This document shows, piece by piece, positions 16,044-26,012 of a stretch of 52,163 nucleotides of DNA (positions are counted from its first letter, which is position 1; every line of letters starts with the position of its first letter). The notes under the pieces are model-generated. The model did no database searches. It was not told where the DNA came from and saw nothing but the letters and a program-made list of their open reading frames with translations. This DNA is from Opitutaceae bacterium. GTDB taxonomy: Bacteria; Verrucomicrobiota; Verrucomicrobiia; Opitutales; Opitutaceae. The translations under genes were made by a program, and so were the position numbers. The stretch is taken from NCBI GenBank assembly GCA_018402455.1, contig JAGYIG010000024.1, positions 1 to 52,163 on the forward strand, given 5' to 3'.

Positions 16044-16970
16044 CTAGTCCGATGCTGGTGGTTCTTCGGTCGTGCCCACCACCTGCATCTCGCCGATCTC
16101 AACTTCGCCCCGATAGTCTCGGATCAAGCGACCGGAGTCCCGGCCAAAATACGATCCGGCTTTGAGGGCCATTTGATCTATCTTGTCCATGAAGTTGTTG
16201 CCGCGGGTGCGGATGCTGAAACGGGTGACCCAGCGGGGGAGCGGCTTTTGCGACCGCTCATTTTCGGTGACCTGCTTGAAATCGTAGGCGGTCACCACGA
16301 CGTAGTAGCGGGGATCCTGCACCTCGTTGAGCAGCAAATCGAAACGGTCACTGCCAGCGTAGCGGGCGATGTCGTTGTTGCGTTTGAGTTCATCCGTGTA
16401 GCCGATAATCCGGGCAGTGTCTTCATCCTGGCGCTCCCGTTGCCGGTTCTCCATCTGCATCAGCGCCAGCGCGCCGTCCAACTCAGCGTTGGCCTGTTGC
16501 ACGGCCAACGCCTGTTCCGACACCAGCGAGAGGCCCCCGCCGGATTGGGAGGCGGCGGCCCCGGACACTGCAGTTTCGAGCGCTTGAAAAGCGTCGCCGG
16601 CGATGTTCACGCCATCGGAGTAGGTGACGGCGCCGTAGGGATTGGTCCGGCCCCAGTGGATGACGACCAGGAGGTCGGCCGTCTCGGTATCCGGAGAAAA
16701 GTGATAGTTTTGTTTGGCCAGTTCCTCCGCGATGATCCCGGCGATCTCGGGAAAATCCTCTTTCTGCTGGGTTTGGTCCCACAGGGTGCCGTCGATGCGT
16801 CCGCCGTAGCCGATGGCATAGTATTCCCGGGTCGGGGAGCCATCCTGCTGGAGCTGGCGCTCGTAGTTGGGCGCGACGCGCGAGTAGATCGCCACCGGCA
16901 GGGGTTTCTCGTTGGCAAGCATCGCCAGGCTACCCAGCGATAAGAGCAGGATGAAGCGGATGAGGGTCAT
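16044..16970 (-). CDS. secreted protein of unknown function, tandem paralog 2
   Basis: Protein of 308 aa from the ATG at 16970, chosen because it starts a signal peptide (MTLIRFILLLSLGSLAMLA). It aligns end to end with the protein encoded at 14497-15456: EKPLPVAIYSRVAPNYER, YYAIGYGGRIDGTLWDQTQQ, ADLLVVIHWGRTNPYG, DPRYYVVVTAYDF, WVTRFSIRTRGNNFMDKIDQ and SGRLIRDYRGEVEIGEMQVV. The middle (about 150-205) is the most divergent part and is Ala/Ser/Gln-rich. No known catalytic motif is seen. Tandem duplication is clear; function is unknown, and export to the periplasm or surface is inferred from the signal. Confidence 0.82.
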   Translation of the reverse strand: MTLIRFILLLSLGSLAMLANEKPLPVAIYSRVAPNYERQLQQDGSPTREYYAIGYGGRIDGTLWDQTQQKEDFPEIAGIIAEELAKQNYHFSPDTETADLLVVIHWGRTNPYGAVTYSDGVNIAGDAFQALETAVSGAAASQSGGGLSLVSEQALAVQQANAELDGALALMQMENRQRERQDEDTARIIGYTDELKRNNDIARYAGSDRFDLLLNEVQDPRYYVVVTAYDFKQVTENERSQKPLPRWVTRFSIRTRGNNFMDKIDQMALKAGSYFGRDSGRLIRDYRGEVEIGEMQVVGTTEEPPASD

Positions 16971-17198
16971 GGGATTTGGGGGGATTTGGCGCAAAGAACA
17001 GTTGAAGCAGGAGCGGACTCGATGGGGAAGAGCAATTCTCCGCGCCGGTCGGTCGGCGGGCGACAAAGAGGGGTGGGAGCTGCGCCCCTTTGCGGTGGGT
17101 AGCGAGGGTCATTCAAGTTGTTTGCCCCGGCACCCTCAACGCGGGGTTCGGACGCAATTCAGCTTCACGGAGTAATCATCCAACGGGAGCTTCTTCGC

Positions 17199-17225
17199 AA
17201 AAAAAACGGCACCCGAGTGGGTGCC
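17199..17225 (-). terminator. intrinsic terminator of the DUF4136-like lipoprotein gene
   Basis: GGCACCC (17208-17214) and GGGTGCC (17219-17225) form a perfect 7-bp stem with a 4-base loop. In minus-strand reading the stem is followed, after one base, by a run of eight T. It starts 32 bases after the stop of the 17258-17878 gene. It should isolate that gene from the downstream paralog; the remaining 228 bases to 16970 show nothing recognisable. Confidence 0.85.
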
Positions 17226-17257
17226 ATTGGGGGGATTTTGAGCGACGGTGTTCGGCC

Positions 17258-17878
17258 CTACTCTTCCATTGAGGGCCCGACGGGTTTGGCGCCTTGGGCC
17301 GGGTAGAGGGCGAGCAGGCGATCGACGCCGGCGGTGATGCGCTCGGATTCCCCATCGCGCTGGGTGTTGGCCCGGCCGGAAACCCAACCGACCCAGATCA
17401 TGCTCTGCGATTCCACGTCATAAACCTCGGCAATCAACGTGCCCTCATCGTATTGATCAACGGTCACATTGCTGCCGGTATACATGCCGCCGTAGTAACC
17501 GCGGTAACCGCGGTTCCAGCCGTAGGCCCCGAAGGAAGGGGTGAAACCCCAGTCGGTCACATCGGTCTTCGGCACGAGTTTGCCGTGCACCAGCACCGCG
17601 ATGTCCGCGGCCGCCTTGTCAGCCGCCTCGGTGTAGCCCTTGGCGGTCATGGCGGTGCGAATCGTGTTCATGACGTCGCCGCTCACCCGCAGGGCGAGAC
17701 CGGGATCGGCGCCGGGAATGTCGTTTGGCAGCGGCAGGATCGTGAAGGTCTTGGCCCCGATAAAATCGGCTTGGGAGTCAAACTCGGTGTTCACCACCGG
17801 GGGTTTGATGGCGCAACCGACCAGGGCGAGGGACCCGGCGGCGACCGCAACAAGGGAGAGAATCTTGGATGCTTGCAT
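17258..17878 (-). CDS. DUF4136-like lipoprotein
   Basis: Protein of 206 aa from the ATG at 17878. A lipoprotein signal ends LALVGC, with the Cys at about 21 as lipidation site. VVNTEFDSQADFIGAKTFTILP is the DUF4136 opening (strand, then Y/F-K-T-F). MTAKGYTEAADKAAADIAVLVH follows the family pattern of helix plus hydrophobic strand. A Gly/Tyr-rich segment near 125-140 (YGWNRGYRGYYGGMYTG) precedes EGTLIAEVYDVES and WVGWVSG, also family-like. DUF4136 proteins are outer-membrane-associated lipoproteins of unknown role. Its own terminator follows, and it is divergent from the sugar-nucleotide gene. Confidence 0.8.
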   Translation of the reverse strand: MQASKILSLVAVAAGSLALVGCAIKPPVVNTEFDSQADFIGAKTFTILPLPNDIPGADPGLALRVSGDVMNTIRTAMTAKGYTEAADKAAADIAVLVHGKLVPKTDVTDWGFTPSFGAYGWNRGYRGYYGGMYTGSNVTVDQYDEGTLIAEVYDVESQSMIWVGWVSGRANTQRDGESERITAGVDRLLALYPAQGAKPVGPSMEE

Positions 17879-18042
17879 AGGGATTAAAAGAAGAGGGAGG
17901 AGAATTAGCGGTCCGCAGAGTCTTCGCAAACGGTTAATGCAGATTGACTGAAAAAGACTGCAGCCGTTTGGGGAGGGTCGGGCGCGAGGTAAACGGCCTC
18001 GTAGCTCGACAAAACGTCCCGTTGGCTCAACAAGAGGTCGCC

Positions 18043-18972
18043 ATGCGTGTTCTCGTCACCGGAGGAGCCGGTTTTTTGGGGTCTCATTTGTGCGATCGTC
18101 TGCTCGGTCAGGGGCACGAAGTCGTTTGCCTGGATAACTTTTTTACCGGCCGAAAACGCAACATTCGGCATCTGCTGGACAACCCGGATTTCGAGTTGGT
18201 GCGCCACGACGTCATCGACCCCTTCAAGTTTGAGGTGGACCAGATTTACAATCTGGCCTGCCCGGCTTCCCCGCCGCACTACCAATTCAACCCCATAAAA
18301 ACAACCAAGACGTCCGTGATGGGGGCGATCAATTGCCTGGGCCTGGCCAAGCGGGTGCGCGCCCGGGTGTTTCAAGCCAGCACGAGCGAGGTTTACGGAG
18401 ACCCGGCGGTGCACCCCCAACCCGAGTCGTATTGGGGTAACGTCAACCCGATCGGACAACGCTCGTGCTACGACGAAGGGAAGCGCTGCGCCGAAACCCT
18501 GTTTTTTGATTACCATCGGGAAAACAAGGTCGATATCCGCGTGGTGCGGATCTTTAACACCTACGGCCCGCGCATGCACCCGAACGACGGTCGGGTCGTC
18601 TCGAATTTCATTGTGCAGGCCCTCAAGGGCGAAAACCTCACCGTCTATGGCGATGGTTCCCAGACGCGATCGTTCTGCTACGTCGACGACCTCATCGAAG
18701 GGTTTCTCCGGTTGATGAATCAGGATGAGCTGGTGGGACCCATCAACCTCGGCAATCCCGGGGAGTTCACCATGCTCGAACTAGCGGAGAAGACGTTGGC
18801 GGTGGTCGGAGGGCCCTCCAAAATCGTCCACGAAGCCCTGCCGGCCGACGATCCCAAACAACGCCAACCGGACATCACGCTGGCGCGCGAGCATCTGCGG
18901 TGGGAGCCCACGGTCGATCTGATCGAAGGACTCAAACGCACGGCGGACTATTTTCGGTCAGAACTGGATTAA
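18043..18972 (+). CDS. UDP-glucuronate decarboxylase (UDP-xylose synthase)
   Basis: Protein of 309 aa from the ATG at 18043, preceded by AGAGG five bases upstream. Extended SDR fold: NAD-binding [10 protein letters not shown] at 8-17, [13 protein letters not shown] (typical of UXS rather than other epimerases), catalytic Tyr/Lys in [20 protein letters not shown], and [15 protein letters not shown]. It converts UDP-glucuronate to UDP-xylose for polysaccharides or glycans. The stop is 3 bases before the next gene, so the two are likely co-transcribed. Confidence 0.92.
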   Translation: MRVLVTGGAGFLGSHLCDRLLGQGHEVVCLDNFFTGRKRNIRHLLDNPDFELVRHDVIDPFKFEVDQIYNLACPASPPHYQFNPIKTTKTSVMGAINCLGLAKRVRARVFQASTSEVYGDPAVHPQPESYWGNVNPIGQRSCYDEGKRCAETLFFDYHRENKVDIRVVRIFNTYGPRMHPNDGRVVSNFIVQALKGENLTVYGDGSQTRSFCYVDDLIEGFLRLMNQDELVGPINLGNPGEFTMLELAEKTLAVVGGPSKIVHEALPADDPKQRQPDITLAREHLRWEPTVDLIEGLKRTADYFRSELD

Positions 18973-18975
18973 ATC

Positions 18976-20423
18976 ATGCCCCAACCTCGTATCGTCTCCC
19001 CCCTCGCTTCGCTTTTCCGCCCCCTCCGGTCTGCTGGAATCGGTGTCGGGCTGCTCCTCACTGCCGCCGGTTTGGCGGCGCAGTCCGCGCGCACCCTCCC
19101 GGTCGAGATCTTCGATCCGGGCTTCCCGGTGGGGGATTCCAGCTACCACGCACTGACCGTGGCCTCGGATGGGCAGGTCTATTTCTCCATCGGCACCCAC
19201 CAGGTCCACAGCTCGGCCCAACTCTTTCGCTTCGACCCGACGGCGCGAAAAATCGACCATCTCGCCGACCTGAGTGAAGTGGCCGGGATCGACCCCCGCG
19301 CCGAGGTCCCGCACGGCAAGGTCCACACGCCGCTGATCGAGCACGCGGGCTCCCTCTATTTCACCACTCACACCTCGACTTATGTAGATACGCTGCCCGA
19401 CGTTGCTCCGGCTGATGGTCGCCGGCCCTATCAAGGCGGAGACTTCATGCGGGTCGTGCTGGCCACGGGTGAGGTCGAGAGGGTGGCTGCCTCTCATCTG
19501 CCCAATGAGGGCCTGATCACCATGGCCTTGGATCCGGATGCCGCCATGCTCTACGGTCTCACGTGGCCCAGCGGGATTTTGATGGGCTACGATCTGACCA
19601 GCGGGCAACTGCACCACTGGGGTGCGGTGCAGGAGCGAGGCGAGTGGGGGCGTCTGGGGGACGATTGGAATTTTATTTGTCGGAGCCTGGGGATCGATCA
19701 GGCCGGTCGGCTCTATGGTTCGACCAACACCGGCCGGATCTGGTCGTTCGATCGTGATGCCACCCGGCCTCTCCAGTATTATGCGCAACTCGACCTGGAT
19801 GCGGTGCCTACGATCCAATCCGAGTCCTTTGCCGTCACCGATGAGGTGCACTTCTTCTGGCGCAATTGGCGGACGATAGCGTGGAATCCGTCGACCGAGA
19901 GTTTCTGGGGGATTCATGGAGGCAGCTCCCAATTATTCGAGTTCGACCCCACCCGCGGCTCGCTGCGTTCGGTGCATCGCATGATTCCCCGCGGGGTGGA
20001 GCCGGGGCGGCGCAATCCGTGGCGCACGCAGCTCGGTTTTCTGGTCGGCCCCGACAACACGATTTATTACCTCGCCCATGGTCCACCCGAGGAAGTGGCG
20101 GGACGCCCCCGGTCAGAGCGGCAGTCCACCTCCTCACCTACCAGATTGAGACCGACCGCTTTGTGGACCACGGCATCCTGACCTCCGCCGATGGTCGGCG
20201 GGTGTTCTTCACGGAAAGTCTCGCCCAGAGTCCGGAAGGTGACCTCTACACCGTGGCCTGGGTGGAAACCCTGGATCCCGCGCGCCAGGCCCGCATCCAA
20301 TCGGCCCGGGGGGCGGCCGCTCCGGACGAGACGCCCGAAACGATTTACGAGATGCAACTCGTGCGCTTGAGCGCCAACTCCGACGGGATGGCGCGAGTGC
20401 GAGACAGCTTGGCGCATAAATAG
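18976..20423 (+). pseudogene. secreted propeller-like protein, frameshifted in a C5 run
   Basis: The first frame (18976-20181) starts with a signal peptide (SAGIGVGLLLTAAGLAAQ) and reads as a plausible repeat protein with FDPTARKIDHLADL, VLATGEVERVA, YDLTSGQLHHWG and FDPTRGSLRSV blade-like units. After GPPEEVAGRP it turns into nonsense, while the +1-related frame continues sensibly: VRAAVHLLTYQIETDRFV to the stop at 20423. Restoring one C in the five-C run at 20106-20110 gives a single 482-aa protein. Either a real inactivating indel or a sequencing error. The fold is inferred from repeats; no enzyme motif is recognised. Confidence 0.7.
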
Positions 20424-20475
20424 GCGGTCGAAACAGGCCGGGCTCACGCTGCCGGCCGGGCGATTACCCGGGGGG

Positions 20476-20607
20476 AAGGAGGTCGATTTGTCATTTGCCA
20501 AGGGGATGGCACCCCCTACGCTGGCCCGCTCTTCATGTTCGACTTTCTGCTCAAACGTTTCGCCGGCCGTCACTACCGCAAGTTCTTGGAATCCGTTAAG
20601 CCCGTAG
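20476..20607 (+). other. strong RBS and short TTG frame overlapping the secA start
   Basis: AAGGAGGT at 20476-20483 is an unusually good ribosome-binding site for this window, yet lies 51 bases before the secA ATG, which has none. A TTG follows at 20488, five bases after GGAGG, opening a 39-codon frame that ends TAG at 20605-20607 inside secA in another phase. It could be a translated leader controlling secA, or coincidence. Confidence 0.3.
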
Positions 20608-23534
20608 TGGCACAAATTAACGAGATCGAGGAGTCGTATCAGGCCCTCTCGGAGGATCAGCTGAAGGCCAAGACCACTGAATTCCGTCAGCGCGTGAAGG
20701 ACGGCGAGTCCCTCGACGACATTCTCCCCGAAGCCTTTGCGGCGGTGAAGAACGCCGCCCGGCGCCTCGTGGGCACCACGGCCGTCATCAACGAGCACGA
20801 ACAGACTTGGGACATGGTCCATTTCGACGTGCAGCTCATTGGTGGGATCGCCCTGCATCGCGGCAAGATTGCCGAAATGGCCACGGGTGAGGGCAAGACC
20901 CTCGTCGCCACCCTGCCGCTCTACCTCAACGCCTTGACGGGGCAAAATGCCCAGCTCGTCACCGTCAATGACTATCTGGCCCGCCGGGACTCCGAGTGGA
21001 TGGGACACCTCTTCCGTTATATGGGGCTCACCGTGGGCTGTATTCAGCAACAGATGCGACCCGATGTGAGGCGGGAAATGTATGGCTGCGACATCACCTA
21101 CGGCACGGCCTCGGAATTTGGTTTTGATTACCTGCGCGACAACGGCATGGCCACGCGCAAGGAAGATCAGGTCCAGCGCGATCACTGGTTTTGTATTGTC
21201 GATGAAATTGACTCGATCTTGGTCGATGAAGCCCGCACCCCGCTGATCATCTCCGGGCCGGCTCCCGTCGAGCGGGAACAGCCGTTTACCCGGCTCAAGC
21301 CCGACGTTGAGCGGCTGGTCAATATGCAGAACAAGCTCTGCAACCGCCTCGTCTCCGAAGCGCGGAAGGTTCTCGATCAGGAGGACGTCTCGGCCGACGA
21401 TCGGCATGAAGCCCTGCGTAAGCTCCTCCAGGTCAAAGCCGGCCAGCCCAACAACAAACAACTTCTGCGGGCCAAGGAAAACGCCGCGATCAACAAGGCC
21501 CTCGACAAGCTCGATACCGAGATGAGCTCGGATATGCAGAAGGTGGAAATGTTCCGACTCAAGGAGGAGCTCTTCTTCGTCATCGATGAGAAGCAACATC
21601 AAGCCGACCTCACCGAAGTTGGGCGCAAGACCCTGCGGCCCGACAACCCCGATGCGTTTGTGCTGCCCGATCTGGCCCTGGAGCATTCCGCTATCGACGG
21701 CGACGCGTCGCTGACGCCCGAGCAGCGCGAAGCGAAGAAAAATACCTCCCACGAGGCTTACGCCGCCGTCTCGGAGGAGATCCACTCCATTTCCCAACTC
21801 TTGCGCGCCTACTGCATCTATGAGCGCGACGTCGAATACGTCGTCCAGGACGGCAAGGTGAACATCGTGGACGAGAACACCGGGCGCGTCATGCCGGGCC
21901 GCCGGTGGTCCGACGGACTTCACCAAGCGGTCGAGGCCAAGGAGGGCGTAAACATCGAACGCGAGACCCGCACCTACGCCACCGTTACCATCCAGAACTA
22001 TTTTCGGATGTATGAAAAACTCGCCGGCATGACCGGCACCGCCGAAACCGAGGCGGCCGAGTTCAGCGAAATCTACCGGCTCGGGGTGCAGGTCATCCCG
22101 ACCAATCAACCCAACATCCGCGTCGATAAGAACGACTCCATTTTCAAGACCCGCCGCGACAAGTTCAATGCCGTGGTCAGTGAGATCACCGCCGCCAACC
22201 AACGCGGCCAACCCGTGCTCGTCGGCACTGTTTCGGTCGAATCCTCCGAAGTGCTCTCCCGCATGTTGCGAAGGGCCAACATCACCCACACCGTCCTCAA
22301 CGCCAAATTCCACGCCCAGGAAGCCGATATCGTCGCCCGCGCCGGACATCGTGGCGCGGTGACTATCGCCACCAACATGGCCGGTCGTGGCACCGATATC
22401 AAACTGGGTGAAGGCGTGCGTGAACTCGGCGGCCTCTACGTGGTGGGCACCGAGCGGCACGAATCCCGCCGCATTGACCGCCAGTTGCGCGGTCGGTGTT
22501 CCCGGCAGGGAGACCCCGGAACAACCAAGTTTTTCCTCTCGCTTGAAGACAACCTCATGCGGTTGTTCCTGCAGGGCAACCTCGCCTCCAAACTCATGGA
22601 GGGTTCCATGCGCGAGGGCGAGGAGTTGGAGCATTCCCTGCTCAATCGCTCCATCGAAAGCGCGCAGAAAAAGGTCGAGCAGCAGAACTTTTCCATTCGG
22701 AAACGCCTGCTGCAATACGACGATGTGCTCAACCAGCAACGCGAAGTCATCTACGGCATCCGGAACGCGGCCATTCACTCCGACCGGCCGAAGGACATCA
22801 TTTTTGAGCAGGTCGAGGAAGAGATCGTCAGCCGTTTGGAAACGGCGGGATTTGACGGTAAAACGGGCCCGGATGAGGCCGCGCTCGAATCTTTGTCCGG
22901 TTGGCTCAACACGCACTTTCCGGTGGGGGTGAAGGTCGCCGAGCTGAAGGGCCAGGGGTTTGAGGCGACCCAGGCCGCCTTGGTCGAGCGCGTCAAAAAA
23001 GCCTACTCGGTCAAAGAGTCCGCCGAGGTCCCCGAGGCCTTGGGGGCTCTGGAGCGCTACGTCGTGATCAACGCGATCGACCGCCACTGGCAGGAGCACC
23101 TCACCGAAATGGAGGAGTTGCGTCGAGCCATCGGGCTGCGCAGTTACGGGCAAAAGGATCCCCTCGTTGAATACAAGGGCGAAGCCTTCAAATACTTTGA
23201 GGAGCTCATGAACAACGTGCGGTTGCAGATCTGCACCGGCCTGTTCCGCAGCACCTCCAACATTCGATCCTTCGAGAACATGCTGGCCATGCTCAGCCGC
23301 GGCGCGAAGACGCAGGGGCCGGAAAACACCCCGGCGCCGGACGGGGCCGCCCCCGGACCTTCCATCCGCACCACCCAAACGAGCGGCGGCGTCTCCGGGG
23401 CTCCGGGCGGCGGCAGTGGGATCAAACTCCCGATGCCAAAACCGGCTCCCGTCAAGACAATGCCCAAGGTGGGTCGCAACGAACCATGCCCGTGCGGCAG
23501 CGGTAAAAAATACAAGCAGTGCCACGGTAAATGA
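20535..23534 (+). CDS. secA: protein translocase ATPase SecA
   Basis: Protein of 999 aa. SecA drives preproteins through SecYEG by ATP hydrolysis. Walker A GEGKT at 118-122, VNDYLARRD, a DEAD-type [20 protein letters not shown], preprotein-binding and scaffold regions, [14 protein letters not shown], and the helicase motif [12 protein letters not shown] with [14 protein letters not shown] are all present. An insertion-like, Lys/Glu-rich helical stretch follows [12 protein letters not shown] (about 243-330). The C-terminal linker is Pro/Gly-rich and ends in the zinc-binding SEC-C motif [15 protein letters not shown], used for SecB/ribosome contact. See the separate entry on the upstream ribosome-binding site. 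Confidence 0.98.
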   Translation: MFDFLLKRFAGRHYRKFLESVKPVVAQINEIEESYQALSEDQLKAKTTEFRQRVKDGESLDDILPEAFAAVKNAARRLVGTTAVINEHEQTWDMVHFDVQLIGGIALHRGKIAEMATGEGKTLVATLPLYLNALTGQNAQLVTVNDYLARRDSEWMGHLFRYMGLTVGCIQQQMRPDVRREMYGCDITYGTASEFGFDYLRDNGMATRKEDQVQRDHWFCIVDEIDSILVDEARTPLIISGPAPVEREQPFTRLKPDVERLVNMQNKLCNRLVSEARKVLDQEDVSADDRHEALRKLLQVKAGQPNNKQLLRAKENAAINKALDKLDTEMSSDMQKVEMFRLKEELFFVIDEKQHQADLTEVGRKTLRPDNPDAFVLPDLALEHSAIDGDASLTPEQREAKKNTSHEAYAAVSEEIHSISQLLRAYCIYERDVEYVVQDGKVNIVDENTGRVMPGRRWSDGLHQAVEAKEGVNIERETRTYATVTIQNYFRMYEKLAGMTGTAETEAAEFSEIYRLGVQVIPTNQPNIRVDKNDSIFKTRRDKFNAVVSEITAANQRGQPVLVGTVSVESSEVLSRMLRRANITHTVLNAKFHAQEADIVARAGHRGAVTIATNMAGRGTDIKLGEGVRELGGLYVVGTERHESRRIDRQLRGRCSRQGDPGTTKFFLSLEDNLMRLFLQGNLASKLMEGSMREGEELEHSLLNRSIESAQKKVEQQNFSIRKRLLQYDDVLNQQREVIYGIRNAAIHSDRPKDIIFEQVEEEIVSRLETAGFDGKTGPDEAALESLSGWLNTHFPVGVKVAELKGQGFEATQAALVERVKKAYSVKESAEVPEALGALERYVVINAIDRHWQEHLTEMEELRRAIGLRSYGQKDPLVEYKGEAFKYFEELMNNVRLQICTGLFRSTSNIRSFENMLAMLSRGAKTQGPENTPAPDGAAPGPSIRTTQTSGGVSGAPGGGSGIKLPMPKPAPVKTMPKVGRNEPCPCGSGKKYKQCHGK

Positions 23535-23606
23535 GGCACCGCTCGCCCGGCGCTGCGGCCATGGGCTTACCGATTTTTTGAGTCCGAAACCTCCCCCTCC
23601 TTCTGC

Positions 23607-25325
23607 TTGAGTTCTGCGACCGAAGATTCCCTGCCGCCGTTCCCGGACTATGACAATCCGACGGTGCCGTTCTGGGAAAAGAACGGGCACTGGTTGGCGC
23701 CCCTCGCGGTGTTCCTCGGCACCATTCTGCTCACGGTGGTGGCCTATCCGCCGATGGATGCGCCCGAAGCCGCCTACGTTTTTGCCGTGCCGGCCTTGCT
23801 CTGGGCTTACCGCAGCCCGGGCTTCAAGGTGTTCGCCGCGGTCACGCTGGGGGCCCAGGTCGTCGCTTGGTCGATACTGTTGTTTTGGCTACATCACGCC
23901 ACCTGGCCCGGGTATGGGTTGCTCGCCCCCCTCACCGGATTGTGGGTCGGAAGTTGGTTTTTGTTGGCCCACTGGTTGATGCCCCGGCTCCTGGGATTGC
24001 CCAACCTCAATCGCCTGTTCGGGGTGGCGGCGTTGGCGGCGGCCTGGGTGTTGATCGAATGGACCCGCACGTGGTTGCTCACGGGTTTCCCCTGGCTCCC
24101 GTTGGCCGCCAGCCAATGGGAACGCTCCGCCGTGCTCCAAGTGGCGTCCTACACCGGGGCGGGCGGGGTTTCGTTCTTTCTCATGTTGGCCAACCTCGGT
24201 TTTGCCGCCTACGGCCACCGGTTGTTTTTTGAACCCGAACTCAAGGGCCTGAAAAAGCGCAGCCAGGAATTCATGCTGGGCGTGTTTGGCCTGCTGGTCT
24301 GCCTCAGCATCCATGTGCAGGAGTCGGTCAACCGCTACCACTTCAACGTGCCGTTGGGACGGTTTGGATTCGTGCAGCCCAATGTGCCGCAGGAGGTGAA
24401 ATGGGATCCGTCGCGTGGGCCGGACATCGTTCGCGCCCTGCAACAAGCGACCGCCACGGCCGCCCGGCGCAACCCGGATATTATCCTTTGGCCTGAAGCC
24501 GTCACCCCCTGGGTCATCACCGGCGGCGATCCGGCGGTCCGGGATTTTGTTGAGCACACCGCGACCGCCGCGGAGACGCCACTGCTGATCGGTTCCATCG
24601 GGATCGAGAACGCGGATGAGGCCGACGCCGCGCCGCGCTGGATCAACGGCGTGTTCCTGATCGACCCGATCACCGGCCTGCAAGAGGCCTATTATGTTAA
24701 GCGCCACCTGGTGCCTTTTGGCGAATACGTGCCGTTCCGTGCCGTGCTGGGGTGGCTGGAAAAGGTCGTGCCAGTGGGCGGTGACTTCATGCCCGGAAAC
24801 TCCGCCGAACCGTTGTGGGTGGAAACGAAGGACGCGGGGGTGGCGATCAGCCCGTTGATTTGCTACGAAGACACTTACCCGCAACTCGCCCGGGCCAGTG
24901 TGCGGGCCGGCAATGACCTCTTTGTGGTGCAAACCAACAATGGCTGGTTCGGGGAGGGCGGGGCGGCCGAACAACACGCCGCTCACAGTGTGCTGCGGGC
25001 CGTGGAAACCCGCCGTCCGGTTTTACGCGTGGGCAACGCCGGGTGGAGCGGTTGGATCGACGAATTCGGTTCGATCCGGGCGGTGCTCCAAAAAGTCACC
25101 CGCCGCACCGCGGATGGGGTGATCCGCGAGTTTGTCTCCACCAAAGCCAGTGAAGAAAACGGATCGATCTATTTTCGCGGTGCCGCAGTGGTGGATGTCA
25201 CCCGGGACAACCGTTGGATTGGGGAACAGAGTTTTTATGTCCGGCACGGCGACTGGTTCCTCTACGTTTGCCTCGCGCTGGCGGGCACGGGCTACGTCTT
25301 GATCCGCCTGCGCCATCCCCGCTGA
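23607..25325 (+). CDS. lnt: apolipoprotein N-acyltransferase
   Basis: Protein of 572 aa started at a TTG (23607); no ATG or GTG fits before the first membrane segment. About six hydrophobic segments occupy residues 25-235, then a nitrilase-like periplasmic domain. Catalytic triad by position: Glu297 in LWPEAVTPW, Lys365 in VKRHLVPFGEYVP and Cys419 in LICYEDTYP. A final membrane helix (about 548-566) anchors the C-terminus. Lnt adds the third acyl chain to lipoproteins, consistent with the lipoprotein signals in this window. It lies 72 bases after secA. Confidence 0.95.
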   Translation: MSSATEDSLPPFPDYDNPTVPFWEKNGHWLAPLAVFLGTILLTVVAYPPMDAPEAAYVFAVPALLWAYRSPGFKVFAAVTLGAQVVAWSILLFWLHHATWPGYGLLAPLTGLWVGSWFLLAHWLMPRLLGLPNLNRLFGVAALAAAWVLIEWTRTWLLTGFPWLPLAASQWERSAVLQVASYTGAGGVSFFLMLANLGFAAYGHRLFFEPELKGLKKRSQEFMLGVFGLLVCLSIHVQESVNRYHFNVPLGRFGFVQPNVPQEVKWDPSRGPDIVRALQQATATAARRNPDIILWPEAVTPWVITGGDPAVRDFVEHTATAAETPLLIGSIGIENADEADAAPRWINGVFLIDPITGLQEAYYVKRHLVPFGEYVPFRAVLGWLEKVVPVGGDFMPGNSAEPLWVETKDAGVAISPLICYEDTYPQLARASVRAGNDLFVVQTNNGWFGEGGAAEQHAAHSVLRAVETRRPVLRVGNAGWSGWIDEFGSIRAVLQKVTRRTADGVIREFVSTKASEENGSIYFRGAAVVDVTRDNRWIGEQSFYVRHGDWFLYVCLALAGTGYVLIRLRHPR

Positions 25326-25335
25326 AGTCGGGATT

Positions 25336-25355
25336 GGGGCGGCGCGCGCCGCCCC
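25336..25355. terminator. 20-base perfect GC palindrome between convergent genes
   Basis: GGGGCGGCGC followed at once by GCGCCGCCCC is a fully self-complementary 20-mer in the 50-base gap between lnt (+) and the TPR gene (-). No T-run follows on either strand, so it would be at best a weak or factor-assisted bidirectional terminator. Confidence 0.3.
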
Positions 25356-25375
25356 GCGCGGGGCCGGTAGTCCGC

Positions 25376-25963
25376 TCAGGACTCGGCGGTCACCCGCCGC
25401 AGGCCGGCCATGGCCTCACCATGACCGGGCTGCAACTCAAGCGCCGCCTGAAAGTGTTCGGCGGCCTTCGCCGCATCCCCACGTTTTTCGGCGACGAGGC
25501 CCAGTTCCACGTGACCGAGAAAAGGCACGCGGGCGAAGACCTCATTGGCGAATTTCTCCGCCTTGTCCGCGCTCCCCCCGGCGATGGCCGGGGCATTCAA
25601 ATAATAGCGGCATTGGCCGATCCAGCCGACGATATGGTCGGGGTCGATTTCCACGGAGCGCTCGTAGGCCTTGAGCATCTTTCCGGCGATCATGCCCTGC
25701 GCCATGAAGTTTACCTCGTTGATACGCACGGCGAGTGCGTTGGCGTAGTCGGTCTGCAGGGAGGCACTGTCGGGGTCGGCTTTGATGGCCTGCTCATAGA
25801 GTTTGATGGCGGCCTTGGCATCATCCGCCGCGAGCACCGTCTTGGCCTGGGCGGCCAGTTCACTGGCGCTGGGAGCGGTGGGCACCTCTTCGGCGGCCTT
25901 CGCCAAGTTGATGAGGCCACAGAGCAGGGCGAAAATAAGAACAGAATTTATGATGTGTTTCAT
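25376..25963 (-). CDS. secreted TPR-repeat protein
   Basis: Protein of 195 aa from the ATG at 25963, which opens a signal peptide (MKHIINSVLIFALLCGLINL, cleavage near AKA-A); an alternative ATG at 25999 adds 12 residues. Three to four TPR-like helix pairs follow, such as AAIKLYEQAIKADPDSASL and AAEHFQAALELQPGHGEAM, each with the TPR Ala/Pro pattern. A central block YERSVEIDPDHIVGWIGQC fits as well. It is probably a periplasmic scaffold with unknown partner. It stands 49 bases downstream of the ADOP permease on the same strand. Confidence 0.8.
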   Translation of the reverse strand: MKHIINSVLIFALLCGLINLAKAAEEVPTAPSASELAAQAKTVLAADDAKAAIKLYEQAIKADPDSASLQTDYANALAVRINEVNFMAQGMIAGKMLKAYERSVEIDPDHIVGWIGQCRYYLNAPAIAGGSADKAEKFANEVFARVPFLGHVELGLVAEKRGDAAKAAEHFQAALELQPGHGEAMAGLRRVTAES

Positions 25964-26012
25964 GATGGTTTTTAGGAGCTTGAGGATGGTTTTAACCAAT
26001 CGGGTTAAAGTT

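Noticed and set aside
20067..23690. Very long (1207-codon) open frame on the minus strand opposite secA
   Set aside because: It is antisense to a textbook SecA, has no recognisable domain, and its openness follows from the third-position GC bias of the real gene.
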